Source of the DNA: Alphaproteobacteria bacterium HGW-Alphaproteobacteria-13
Lineage (GTDB): Bacteria; Pseudomonadota; Alphaproteobacteria; Sphingomonadales; Sphingomonadaceae
Direction: 5' to 3'
NCBI GenBank assembly: GCA_002842935.1
Contig: PHEM01000014.1
Span: forward strand, 1 to 19,581
DNA length: 19,581 bases
A program made the translations under genes and the position numbers. Below, piece by piece: positions 1 through 6,809 of the stretch. The notes under the pieces were generated by a model. It did not search any database. It saw only the letters and a program-made list of their open reading frames with translations, and was not told the DNA's origin. The first letter of the stretch is position 1. Each line of letters opens with the position of its first letter.

Positions 1-55
1 GCAGGCCGTTCAGCGATCGGCCATATGCAGGAACCTAACGCGCCTCTTGGTAATT

Positions 56-77
56 CGTCATGCTGAACTTGTTTCAC
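56..77. repeat. Solo half-copy of an intergenic repeat arm
   Basis: Positions 56-76 are identical over 21 bases to 8171-8191, the left outer arm of the nested inverted-repeat element further right. No matching right arm is seen nearby, so this looks like a solitary arm or a remnant. It lies just upstream of the META lipoprotein and supplies an ATG at position 60 that could be mistaken for the gene's start. Confidence 0.7.
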
Positions 78-104
78 GGTGACGAAGCGAGAAAGGTTAT
101 GCTG

Positions 105-830
105 ATGATTCGCCTGCCCTCTGTCCTGACCCTGACCCTGACCCTGTCCCTGCTCCTCGCCGCCTGCGCCCCTGCCGGAGCACCGGAAGCGCCCGGCGAA
201 GCGCCCGCACCGTCCCGCGCCTATCTGGCGCTCGGCACCGAGCCGGGCTGGACGCTGGAGATCACGCCCGCGCGGCTGAACTATGCGGGCGATTATGGCG
301 AAACGCGGATCGCCGCGCCGAATCCCGGCGCGCGGCCGTCCTTCAACGGCGAGCGCTATGTCGCCGACCGGCTGACGGTCGATGTGACGCACGCCGAGTG
401 CAGCGACGGGATGAGCGACCGCCGCTATCGCGACACCGTGACGGTCACGGCCGACGGCAAGACGGTGAAGGGCTGCGGCGGCGCGATCCTGCCGCCCGCT
501 GAACTCGCCGGGACGAGCTGGACGTTCGTGTCGATCGGCGGCGCGCCGGTCGCGGGGGACCGCCCAGCCGAACTGCGGTTCGAAGCGGACCGGATGAGCG
601 GCAGCGCGGGCTGCAACCGCTTCGGCGGCGGCTATGCGGTCGCGGACGGCGTGCTGACAGCGGGGCCGCTTGCCGCGACGCTGATGGCTTGCCCCGGCGC
701 GGCGATGGAGCAGGAACGCGCCTTTTTCGCGCTTGTGAAAGCGCCGGTCCGCATCGCTTTCCCCGCGGACGGCACAATGGTGCTGACGGGCGCGGACGGC
801 ATGACGGCGGTGCTCAAGCGGGCGATTTAG
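105..830 (+). CDS. META-domain (HslJ-like) lipoprotein
   Basis: A 241-aa envelope lipoprotein. From the ATG at 105 it has a hydrophobic signal peptide ending in a lipobox (LLAAC, Cys21), so it should be lipidated and anchored in a membrane. After a Pro/Ala-rich linker comes a COG3650-like segment (YLALGTEPGWTLEI). The C-terminal half is a META domain: LAGTSWTFVSIGG, then GCNRFGGGY, then GPLAATLMACP and a Met-Glu-x-Glu element. META proteins such as HslJ are linked to heat or antibiotic tolerance, but no biochemical activity is established. I chose 105 because GAAAGG at 91-96 lies 8 bases upstream. ATGs at 60 and 99 are in frame, but the first lies inside a repeat and the second is too close to the Shine-Dalgarno sequence. 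A short (CTGACC)3 tract encodes Leu-Thr repeats in the signal peptide. Confidence 0.85.
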   Translation: MIRLPSVLTLTLTLSLLLAACAPAGAPEAPGEAPAPSRAYLALGTEPGWTLEITPARLNYAGDYGETRIAAPNPGARPSFNGERYVADRLTVDVTHAECSDGMSDRRYRDTVTVTADGKTVKGCGGAILPPAELAGTSWTFVSIGGAPVAGDRPAELRFEADRMSGSAGCNRFGGGYAVADGVLTAGPLAATLMACPGAAMEQERAFFALVKAPVRIAFPADGTMVLTGADGMTAVLKRAI

Positions 831-861
831 AGCAGATCGCGTAGAATCTGAAACACCCGTT

Positions 862-960
862 TCCCCGAGCGAAGACGAGGGGTTATGCCGAGCGAAGTCG
901 AGGCTGCGACGGTGCGGGTTCTCGCTTCGCTCGAACGTGCCCCTCGGCTTCGCTCGGGGA
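862..960. repeat. Inverted repeat between convergent genes, possible bidirectional terminator
   Basis: The arms 862-882 and 940-960 are 21 bases each and complementary except for one position; both contain the CGAGCGAAG / CTTCGCTCG core. Between them are further partial copies (888-902 and 921-934), so a long branched hairpin can form. It fills the gap between the stop codons of the META lipoprotein and rmuC, which face each other, and so could end transcription from both sides. Such Ser/Arg-like GCGAAG repeats are common between sphingomonad genes (known from the group); the terminator role is inferred. Confidence 0.75.
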
Positions 961-987
961 TGCGGTGATTCATCGCACGCCGCGACG

Positions 988-2343
988 CTACTCCGCCCCG
1001 TCGTTCACCGCCGCCGGCGCCGCCGCCAGTTTCGCGAGCGGGCGCGCCGATTGTTCGGCGACGGGCAGCACCGGAATCTCCTTGCCGCCCGTTTCGACGT
1101 CGAGCGCCTCGAATCGCTTCGCCTGCGTCAGCACCTGCGATTCGAAGCTGCCGACGAAGGCGTTGTACGCCCCCGTCGCCTGGTCGAGATTCTTGCCGAC
1201 GCGCGCGATATGCGCGCCCATCACCGTCATGCGCGCATAAAGTTCCTTGCCCAGCGCGGCGATCTCGCGCGCCTGTCCCGCCAGTTTCTCCTGCCGCCAC
1301 ACCGCCGCGACGGTGCGCGCGATCGCGATCAGGTTGGTCGGCGTCGCGAGCAGCACCTTGCGGTCGAACGCATAGTCCCACAGCCCCGCGTCCTGATCGA
1401 GCGCGGCGGCCAGGAAATGCTCGCCGGGGACGAACATCACCACATAGTCGGGCGTGTCGTCGAACTGGTTCCAATAGGATTTGGCGCCGAGCGTGTTGAC
1501 ATGCGCCTTCATCGCCGCCGCATGCGCCGCGAGATGCGTGGTCCGCTCGCCTTCGTCGACCGCGCCGAACGCGTCCTGATAGGCGTTGAGCGACACCTTG
1601 GCGTCGATGACGAGGCTTTGCCCCCCCGGCACCTTCACCACCACATCGGGGCGCAGCCGTCCGCCTTCCCCATCATCGACGCTGACTTCGGTCTGGAAGT
1701 CGGCATGTTCGGAAAGACCGCAGCTTTCGAGCACGTTGCGAAGCTGCTGCTCGCCCCAGCGCCCGCGCGCCTTGGGCGCGTTGCGCAGCGCGTTGACCAG
1801 CTTCGCCGCCTCGCTCGACACGCGCTCCGTCCCTTCGCGCATCGCGGCGATCTGGCCGTTCAGCAGACCGAAGGCGTCGCGGCGCTCGGTCTCGATCTTC
1901 GTCACGGCCTGCTCATATTTCTCCAGCCGCTCGTGCACAGGCGACAGCAGCGCCTTCAGATTCTGGCCCGCCGTCTCCTCGCTCTGGCGAAAGCGCGCCT
2001 CGGCGCGTTCGAGAAAGGCCTTTTGCGCCTCGCCCAGCATCGCCTGTCCGACTTCGCGGAATTGGGCGGTCAACGCCGCCTGCGCCTCGCGAAGCTGCGC
2101 GATCTGTGCATCATGCGCCTCGTCGCGCACGCGCTGCTCGGCCAGCAGCGCCGACAGTTGCAAGTCCGCCGCGTTGCGCGCCTCCGCCTCGGCCGCAAGG
2201 TCGGTGACGGCGGTGCGGAAGCGCTCCGACAATCCGTCGCGCTCGGCCTTCAATGCCCCCGCCTGCCGCGCGGCGAGCAGCCAGCCGATCAGCAGACCAA
2301 TGACGAGCGCGAGGGCGGCGGCAAGAAACAGCGACATGTCCAT
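988..2343 (-). CDS. rmuC: DNA recombination protein RmuC
   Basis: A 451-aa protein of the RmuC family, which limits recombination between inverted repeats and is thought to be a membrane-anchored nuclease. One transmembrane helix lies at about residues 4-24. A long Ala/Glu/Arg-rich coiled coil covers about 28-185. The RmuC domain follows, with the conserved GRWGEQQLRNVLE block (194-206) and a PD-(D/E)xK-like core, RPDVVVKVPGGQSLVIDAK (Asp233, Asp247, Lys249). Family motifs FVPGEHFLAAAL and LLATPTNLIAIARTVAAVWRQEK come later. Length and order fit the family. It is the third gene of a run with the upstream zincin-like gene (33-bp gap). No clear Shine-Dalgarno sequence precedes the ATG at 2343; a second in-frame ATG is at 2337. 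Both starts keep the membrane helix. Confidence 0.95.
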   Translation of the reverse strand: MDMSLFLAAALALVIGLLIGWLLAARQAGALKAERDGLSERFRTAVTDLAAEAEARNAADLQLSALLAEQRVRDEAHDAQIAQLREAQAALTAQFREVGQAMLGEAQKAFLERAEARFRQSEETAGQNLKALLSPVHERLEKYEQAVTKIETERRDAFGLLNGQIAAMREGTERVSSEAAKLVNALRNAPKARGRWGEQQLRNVLESCGLSEHADFQTEVSVDDGEGGRLRPDVVVKVPGGQSLVIDAKVSLNAYQDAFGAVDEGERTTHLAAHAAAMKAHVNTLGAKSYWNQFDDTPDYVVMFVPGEHFLAAALDQDAGLWDYAFDRKVLLATPTNLIAIARTVAAVWRQEKLAGQAREIAALGKELYARMTVMGAHIARVGKNLDQATGAYNAFVGSFESQVLTQAKRFEALDVETGGKEIPVLPVAEQSARPLAKLAAAPAAVNDGAE

Positions 2344-2376
2344 GAGCGGAACATAGGACGAACACAGGGTCCTTGG

Positions 2377-2859
2377 CTAGGGCTTTCCGTGAAAGGGCAG
2401 GATCGCGCGGTACGCCTCCACGCCCGGCGCGCCGCCCACGGCCGCGCCTTGCGTCAGCAGCCAGTAATGGCGCACGATCTCCGCCTGCTGCTCCAGCCCA
2501 TAGCGGTGCAACGGCCAGCCGGGTTTCAGGCTGTAGTCATAGCGCGCGAAGGGGTGGCGCATCAGCACCAGATACCAGCGCCCGCGCGTCTGCGCCTGCC
2601 AGACATGCGTCATTTCATGGATGAACAATCCCCCGGCGCCGAGTCCTCCGCCCGGCGGACAAGAGAAATCGTCGCAATAGACGTCGCCGCCGGGATGGAA
2701 ATGAAGGTGGCCCATCGGCGCCATCACGACGCGGCGCGGCTGAAAGAAGATCCATTTGCGATGCCGCACGCGCACATCATCATAACGGATCGCGTCGCCG
2801 AAGACGCTCCGCGCCAGTACGACCTCGCCCGCCGTCAGGCCGCGCCCCTCACGCTCCAT
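2377..2859 (-). CDS. Small zincin-like protein with HEMTH motif (often called 'Vgr related protein')
   Basis: A 160-aa protein with a clear metallopeptidase-type zinc motif HEMTH (His81, Glu82, His85), followed by LEQQAE (Glu123/Glu126), a plausible third ligand about 40 residues on. No signal peptide is seen, so it is probably cytoplasmic. Sphingomonad proteins like this are often annotated 'Vgr related protein', and the layout recalls the DUF4157 zincins associated with secreted toxins, but no VgrG or type VI gene is in this window. A histidine-rich stretch (MGHLHFHPGGDVYCDDFSC, from residue 49) could bind another metal. The ATG sits only 6 bases after the stop of the copper-chaperone gene and lacks a strong Shine-Dalgarno sequence, which suggests translational coupling. 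The substrate is unknown; proteolysis is inferred from the motif alone. Confidence 0.8.
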   Translation of the reverse strand: MEREGRGLTAGEVVLARSVFGDAIRYDDVRVRHRKWIFFQPRRVVMAPMGHLHFHPGGDVYCDDFSCPPGGGLGAGGLFIHEMTHVWQAQTRGRWYLVLMRHPFARYDYSLKPGWPLHRYGLEQQAEIVRHYWLLTQGAAVGGAPGVEAYRAILPFHGKP

Positions 2860-2865
2860 GGGGAT

Positions 2866-3381
2866 TCAGTCCACGACTCCGTTGCTCGCTTCCGGCCCGG
2901 CGCCATGGTCCATCGCGCCATGGTCCGCCGCGCCTTCGGCCTGCTTGATCGGAAAGTCGAACAAGATGCGCTCATTGTTGTTGTCGGTGAAGACGAAGGC
3001 CATGGTCAGCTTGCCCATGCGCACGGCGGCGGGGTTGATGGCCCAGATCATCAGATGCTTGCCGCCCTGCTTGAACACCAGCTCGCCCTTGGCCGGGACG
3101 TCGGCGGCGGCCAGCGGCTTCATCGTCGTCACGCCGTTTTCACGCACCGTTTCGTGCATCTCGACGCGCTGGGCCAAGTCGGCGGTCACGGCGACGAGGC
3201 GCACCGGGCGCGGCCCGCCCTGGACGCGGAAATAGCCGACCGCCGGACGGTCGGGCGTCGCGCCCATCACGATATGCCCGCTGACGACGTTGAGCGGGCG
3301 CGGCGCGGCGATCGGATTGTCGCCGCAGCCAGCGAGAAGCAGCGGAACGGCGAGCGCGGCGGCGAACAGGACGGGCTTCAT
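2866..3381 (-). CDS. PCu(A)C-type copper chaperone lipoprotein
   Basis: A 171-aa periplasm-facing copper chaperone. The signal peptide ends in a lipobox (LLAGC, Cys19), so the protein is probably a lipoprotein. The copper site matches the family signature exactly: Met75-His76, ten residues, Met87, twenty-one residues, His109-x-Met111. Family members carry Cu(I) to the CuA or CuB sites of cytochrome oxidase. After the core domain there is an extra tail with DHGAMDHG (153-160), adding His and Met that may bind copper. The Shine-Dalgarno AGGAGT (minus strand, 3394-3389) is 7 bases from the ATG. It is the first gene of the run with the zincin-like protein and rmuC, and its own promoter candidate overlaps that of dnaK. 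No Sco or oxidase gene is nearby. Confidence 0.92.
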   Translation of the reverse strand: MKPVLFAAALAVPLLLAGCGDNPIAAPRPLNVVSGHIVMGATPDRPAVGYFRVQGGPRPVRLVAVTADLAQRVEMHETVRENGVTTMKPLAAADVPAKGELVFKQGGKHLMIWAINPAAVRMGKLTMAFVFTDNNNERILFDFPIKQAEGAADHGAMDHGAGPEASNGVVD

Positions 3382-3418
3382 GACGGGGACTCCTGAAATG
3401 CGTCGATTTTCGCCCTAC

Positions 3419-3447
3419 AGATAAGCGGCGAAAGCCCTTGTGCCAAG
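3419..3447 (-). promoter_or_regulatory. RpoH-like promoter candidate for the copper chaperone-zincin-rmuC run
   Basis: On the minus strand CTTG (3447-3444) is followed after 18 bases by CTTATCT (3425-3419). This matches the alphaproteobacterial RpoH pattern CTTG-N17/18-CYTATNT. Predicted transcription start is near 3411, about 30 bases before the ATG at 3381. Its -35 is the mirror half of the palindrome CCTTG-tgc-CAAGG (3436-3448) that also supplies the dnaK -35. Confidence 0.5.
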
Positions 3448-3464
3448 GCAAAGCGCACCTATAT
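3437..3464 (+). promoter_or_regulatory. RpoH-type heat-shock promoter candidate for dnaK
   Basis: CTTG at 3437-3440, 17 bases, then CCTATAT at 3458-3464, a full match to the alphaproteobacterial RpoH pattern CTTG-N17/18-CYTATNT. Predicted start of transcription is near 3471, leaving a leader of about 60 bases before the dnaK ATG. dnaK is a standard RpoH target in alphaproteobacteria, which supports the call. Confidence 0.75.
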
Positions 3465-3532
3465 CGCCCCCATCGAACCAACGACCGGCGTGCCTCGTTA
3501 GGGCGCCGCGGAAGCAACAAGGACGAGCATCA

Positions 3533-5437
3533 ATGGCCAAAGTGATCGGGATCGACCTCGGCACCACCAACAGCTGTGTGGCGGTGATGGATGGCGGCAA
3601 GCCCAAGGTTATCGAAAATGTGGAAGGCACGCGCACGACGCCGTCGATCGTCGCCTTCGCCAAGGACGGCGAGCGGCTGATCGGCCAGCCCGCGAAGCGG
3701 CAGGCCGTCACCAACCCCGAAAACACCATTTTCGCGGTCAAGCGCCTAATCGGCCGCCGCTTCGACGACCCGCTGACCAAGAAGGACATGGAGCTGGTCC
3801 CCTATAATATCGTCAAGGGCGCGAACGGCGACGCATGGGTCCGCGCGGGCGGCGAGGATTATTCGCCGTCGCAGATTTCGGCCTTCATCCTTCAGAAGAT
3901 GAAGGAAACCGCCGAAGCCTTCCTGGGCGAAAAGGTCGAGCAGGCCGTGATCACCGTCCCCGCCTATTTCAACGACGCGCAGCGTCAGGCGACCAAGGAC
4001 GCGGGCAAGATCGCGGGGCTGGAAGTGCTGCGCATCATCAACGAGCCGACCGCGGCCGCGCTCGCCTATGGTCTCGACAAGAGCGAGAACAAGACGATCG
4101 CCGTCTATGACCTGGGCGGCGGCACCTTCGACATCTCAGTGCTCGAAGTCGGCGACGGCGTGTTCGAGGTGAAGTCGACCAACGGCGACACTTTCCTCGG
4201 CGGTGAGGATTTCGACAGCAAGATCGTCGAATATCTCGCGGACGGCTTCAAGAAGGACGAAGGCATCGACCTGCGCGGCGACAAGCTGGCGCTTCAGCGG
4301 CTGAAGGAAGCCGCCGAAAAGGCGAAGATCGAACTGTCGACCGCGCAGTCGACCGAAGTCAACCTGCCCTTCATCACCGCCGACGCCAACGGGCCGAAGC
4401 ACCTCGTCAAGACGATCACCCGCGCCGACCTCGAACGCCTCGTCGAGGAGTTGGTGAAGCGGACGCTGGAGCCGTGCAAGAAGGCGATCAAGGACGCGGG
4501 CGTCAGCGCGGGCGACATCGACGAAGTCGTGCTGGTCGGCGGCATGACGCGCATGCCGCGCGTGCGCGAAGTCGTGAAGGATTTCTTCGGCAAGGAACCG
4601 CACACCGGCGTCAACCCCGACGAAGTCGTCGCGATCGGCGCCGCGATTCAGGCAGGCGTGCTGCAAGGCGACGTCAAGGACGTGCTGCTGCTCGACGTCA
4701 CCCCACTGTCGCTGGGCATCGAGACGCTGGGCGGCGTGTTCACGCGCATGATCGACCGCAACACCACCATTCCGACCAAGAAGTCGCAGGTCTATTCGAC
4801 CGCCGACGACAACCAGTCGGCGGTGACGATCCGCGTGTTCCAGGGCGAACGCGAAATGGCGGCGGACAACAAGATGCTGGGCCAGTTCGACCTGGTCGGC
4901 ATTCCCCCGGCGCCGCGCGGCGTGCCGCAGATCGAAGTGACCTTCGACATCGACGCCAACGGCATCGTGTCGGTCCACGCCAAGGACAAGGGCACGGGCA
5001 AGGAACAGCAGATCAAGATCCAGGCCTCGGGCGGCCTCAGCGACGCGGACATCGACCAGATGGTCAAGGACGCCGAGCAGTTCGCCGAAGAGGACAAGAA
5101 GCGCCGCGAGGCGGCCGAGGCGAAGAACAACGCCGAAAGCCTGATCCACTCGACCGAGCGCCAGCTGGAAGAGCATGCCGACAAGGTCGATCCGGGCCTG
5201 AAGGGCGAGATCGAGGCCGCGATCGCCGAAGCCAAGACGGCCGTCGAAGGCGGAGATTCCGCCGCGATGACCGAAAAGGCGCAGGCGCTGGCGCAGGTCG
5301 CGATGAAGCTGGGCCAGGCGATCTATGAAAAGGAACAGCAGGCCGCGGCCTCCCCCGCTGCCGACGCCGCCGAGACCAAGGCCGACGAGGATGTCGTCGA
5401 TGCCGAATTCTCGGAAGTCGAGGACGACAAGAAGTAA
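3533..5437 (+). CDS. dnaK: Chaperone protein DnaK (Hsp70)
   Basis: A 634-aa cytoplasmic Hsp70 that binds and releases unfolded peptides in an ATP cycle driven by DnaJ and GrpE. The nucleotide-binding domain opens with GIDLGTTNSCVAVMDGG and has INEPTAAALAYGLDK, DLGGGTFDISVLEVGDGVFEV and VVLVGGMTRMPRVRE. The linker DVLLLDVTPLSLGIETLGG leads to the substrate-binding domain, the helical lid and a disordered acidic tail ending DVVDAEFSEVEDDKK. Length is normal for the family. The start at 3533 is fixed by the conserved MAKVIGIDLG beginning and by AAGGA at 3519-3523, 9 bases upstream; an upstream in-frame ATG at 3440 would run through the promoter. dnaJ follows after 121 bases. An RpoH promoter lies about 70 bases upstream. 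Confidence 0.99.
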   Translation: MAKVIGIDLGTTNSCVAVMDGGKPKVIENVEGTRTTPSIVAFAKDGERLIGQPAKRQAVTNPENTIFAVKRLIGRRFDDPLTKKDMELVPYNIVKGANGDAWVRAGGEDYSPSQISAFILQKMKETAEAFLGEKVEQAVITVPAYFNDAQRQATKDAGKIAGLEVLRIINEPTAAALAYGLDKSENKTIAVYDLGGGTFDISVLEVGDGVFEVKSTNGDTFLGGEDFDSKIVEYLADGFKKDEGIDLRGDKLALQRLKEAAEKAKIELSTAQSTEVNLPFITADANGPKHLVKTITRADLERLVEELVKRTLEPCKKAIKDAGVSAGDIDEVVLVGGMTRMPRVREVVKDFFGKEPHTGVNPDEVVAIGAAIQAGVLQGDVKDVLLLDVTPLSLGIETLGGVFTRMIDRNTTIPTKKSQVYSTADDNQSAVTIRVFQGEREMAADNKMLGQFDLVGIPPAPRGVPQIEVTFDIDANGIVSVHAKDKGTGKEQQIKIQASGGLSDADIDQMVKDAEQFAEEDKKRREAAEAKNNAESLIHSTERQLEEHADKVDPGLKGEIEAAIAEAKTAVEGGDSAAMTEKAQALAQVAMKLGQAIYEKEQQAAASPAADAAETKADEDVVDAEFSEVEDDKK

Positions 5438-5449
5438 GGCAACCCGTCT

Positions 5450-5548
5450 CCCTCTCCCCTTCAGGGGAGAGGGCCGGGGAGAGGGGGCGGATGGTGGCTT
5501 GATCGATCAAGCCCCTCTCGCGGGTCCTCTCCCCTGAAGGGGAGAGGG
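5450..5548. repeat. Large hairpin repeat between dnaK and dnaJ
   Basis: The repeat has two self-complementary outer units: 5450-5473 (ten-base arms CCCTCTCCCC / GGGGAGAGGG around TTCA) and 5526-5548 (same arms around TGAA). They are also inverted copies of each other. A perfect 18-bp palindrome (GGCTTGATC / GATCAAGCC) sits at 5496-5513 in the middle. RNA can form either two local hairpins or one long one. The right unit contains the only Shine-Dalgarno-like sequence before dnaJ. Similar CTCTCCCCTT repeats are widespread between sphingomonad genes (group knowledge). It may act as a partial terminator or translation brake. Confidence 0.85.
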
Positions 5549-5558
5549 CTATTTGAAT

Positions 5559-6677
5559 ATGTCGCTCGACATCGATTATTACGAACTGCTCGAAGTCGAG
5601 CGCAGCGCCGACGACAAGGTGCTGAAGTCGGCCTATCGCAAGCTCGCCATGCAATATCACCCCGACCGCAATCCGGGGTGCCGCGACAGCGAGGCGCGGT
5701 TCAAGGCGATCAACGAAGCCTATGACTGCCTGAAGGACCCACAGAAGCGCGCCGCCTACGACCGCTTCGGCAAAGCGGCGTTCCAGAACGGCGGGCCGGG
5801 CGGCGGCGGCGCGGATTTCGGCGACATCGGCGATATCTTCGAATCCATCTTCGGATCGGCATTCGGTGGCGGGCGGCAGCAGCGCGGCCCCGCGCGCGGC
5901 GCGGACCTGCGCTATGACATGGAAATCCGGCTGGAGGACGCCTTCGCGGGCTGCACGCGCGAGATCGAGGTCGATGTCGCCGCGCGCTGCGACGCATGCG
6001 ACGGGTCGGGCGCGAAGCCCGGCACGCAGACGCACCGCTGCCAGACCTGCGGCGGGCACGGCAAGGTGCGCGCGCAGCAGGGCTTCTTCATGGTCGAGCG
6101 GACCTGCCCGACCTGTCAGGGCGCGGGCGAGGTCATCGCCGACCCTTGCGACCAGTGCCACGGCGAAGGGCGCGTCGGCCGCCGCAAGACGCTGACCGTC
6201 GACATCCCGGCGGGCGTCGACGAAGGCACGCGCATCCGCCTGTCGGGCGAAGGCGAGAGCGGCGCGCGCGGCGCGGCGCCGGGCGACCTCTATATCTTCC
6301 TGCACATGGCGCGGCACAAGCTGTTCGAGCGCGAGGGGACGACGCTATTCACGCGCGCTCCGATCAGCTTCACCACCGCCGCGCTGGGCGGCGAGATCAC
6401 CATTCCGGGACCCGACGGCCGCCGCCACGAGATCAGGATTCCGCCCGGCATCCAGTCGGGCAAGCAGCTTCGCCAGCGCGGCGCGGGCATGCCGGTGCTG
6501 AACGGGCGCGGCCACGGCGACCTGGTCGTCCAGATCGACGTCGAGACGCCGACCAAGCTGTCCGCGCGGCAAAAAGAGCTGCTCTGCGAATTTCGCGAGA
6601 CCGAGACGGGCGAGGAATGCCCGGCGAGTCAGGGCTTTTTCGGCCGCCTCAAGGAAATGTGGGACGATCTGACTTAA
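5559..6677 (+). CDS. dnaJ: Chaperone protein DnaJ (Hsp40)
   Basis: A 372-aa class I J-protein that delivers substrates to DnaK and triggers its ATPase. The J domain covers residues 6-70 and has the HPD signature (34-36). A Gly-rich stretch with a Phe motif follows (about 76-108, GGPGGGGADFGDIGDIFESIFG). The zinc-finger region has all four CxxCxGxG repeats: Cys144/147, 161/164, 183/186 and 197/200. Two C-terminal beta domains end in the dimerisation segment. Nothing essential is missing. The ATG at 5559 gives a normal N-terminus (MSLDIDYYELLEVERSADD); a TTG at 5553 would add two residues. The only candidate Shine-Dalgarno sequence (GGGGAGAGGG, 5539-5548) lies in the repeat's hairpin. It is probably co-transcribed with dnaK. 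Confidence 0.98.
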   Translation: MSLDIDYYELLEVERSADDKVLKSAYRKLAMQYHPDRNPGCRDSEARFKAINEAYDCLKDPQKRAAYDRFGKAAFQNGGPGGGGADFGDIGDIFESIFGSAFGGGRQQRGPARGADLRYDMEIRLEDAFAGCTREIEVDVAARCDACDGSGAKPGTQTHRCQTCGGHGKVRAQQGFFMVERTCPTCQGAGEVIADPCDQCHGEGRVGRRKTLTVDIPAGVDEGTRIRLSGEGESGARGAAPGDLYIFLHMARHKLFEREGTTLFTRAPISFTTAALGGEITIPGPDGRRHEIRIPPGIQSGKQLRQRGAGMPVLNGRGHGDLVVQIDVETPTKLSARQKELLCEFRETETGEECPASQGFFGRLKEMWDDLT

Positions 6678-6702
6678 GTATAGGCGTTCCCACCTATGAA
6701 CC

Positions 6703-6786
6703 GTTCGTGTTGAGCTTGTCGAAGCACCATCCTTCTTCTTGCGGCGCCTGAAGAAAGAACGGCCCTTCGACAAGCTCAGGGCGAAC
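6703..6786. repeat. Inverted repeat between convergent dnaJ and MFS gene, possible terminator
   Basis: The arms 6703-6724 and 6765-6786 (22 bases each) pair except for three adjacent positions; the conserved part reads TTGAGCTTGTCGAAG on one side and CTTCGACAAGCTCA on the other. The loop holds a smaller imperfect CTTCTT / AAGAAAG hairpin. This GAGCTTGTCGAAG repeat family is very common in sphingomonads. It lies between the ends of dnaJ and the exporter gene and probably folds in both transcripts. Confidence 0.8.
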
Positions 6787-6809
6787 GAATGTGAAGGCAG
6801 GCGCCCCCC

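Noticed and set aside
937..3396. An 819-codon open frame on the plus strand opposite rmuC, the zincin gene and the copper chaperone.
   Set aside because: It is antisense to three genes with clear family motifs, is Arg/His/Ala-rich with no domain, and spans their intergenic gaps. Such frames arise by chance in GC-rich DNA.
3440..3532. A DnaK start at 3440.
   Set aside because: This would place the RpoH promoter within the coding sequence; DnaK proteins begin MAKVIGIDLG.
5325..5537. A 70-codon frame with a PLPFRGEGRGEG-like peptide at the dnaK end.
   Set aside because: It is the translation of the CTCTCCCC repeat, a well-known source of spurious small proteins.
5450..5561. A ROSE-type RNA thermometer ahead of dnaJ.
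   Set aside because: The hairpin hides the ribosome site, but it lacks the ROSE U(U/C)GCU signature and is very GC-rich, so melting at heat-shock temperature is doubtful. Kept only as a general sequestration hypothesis.
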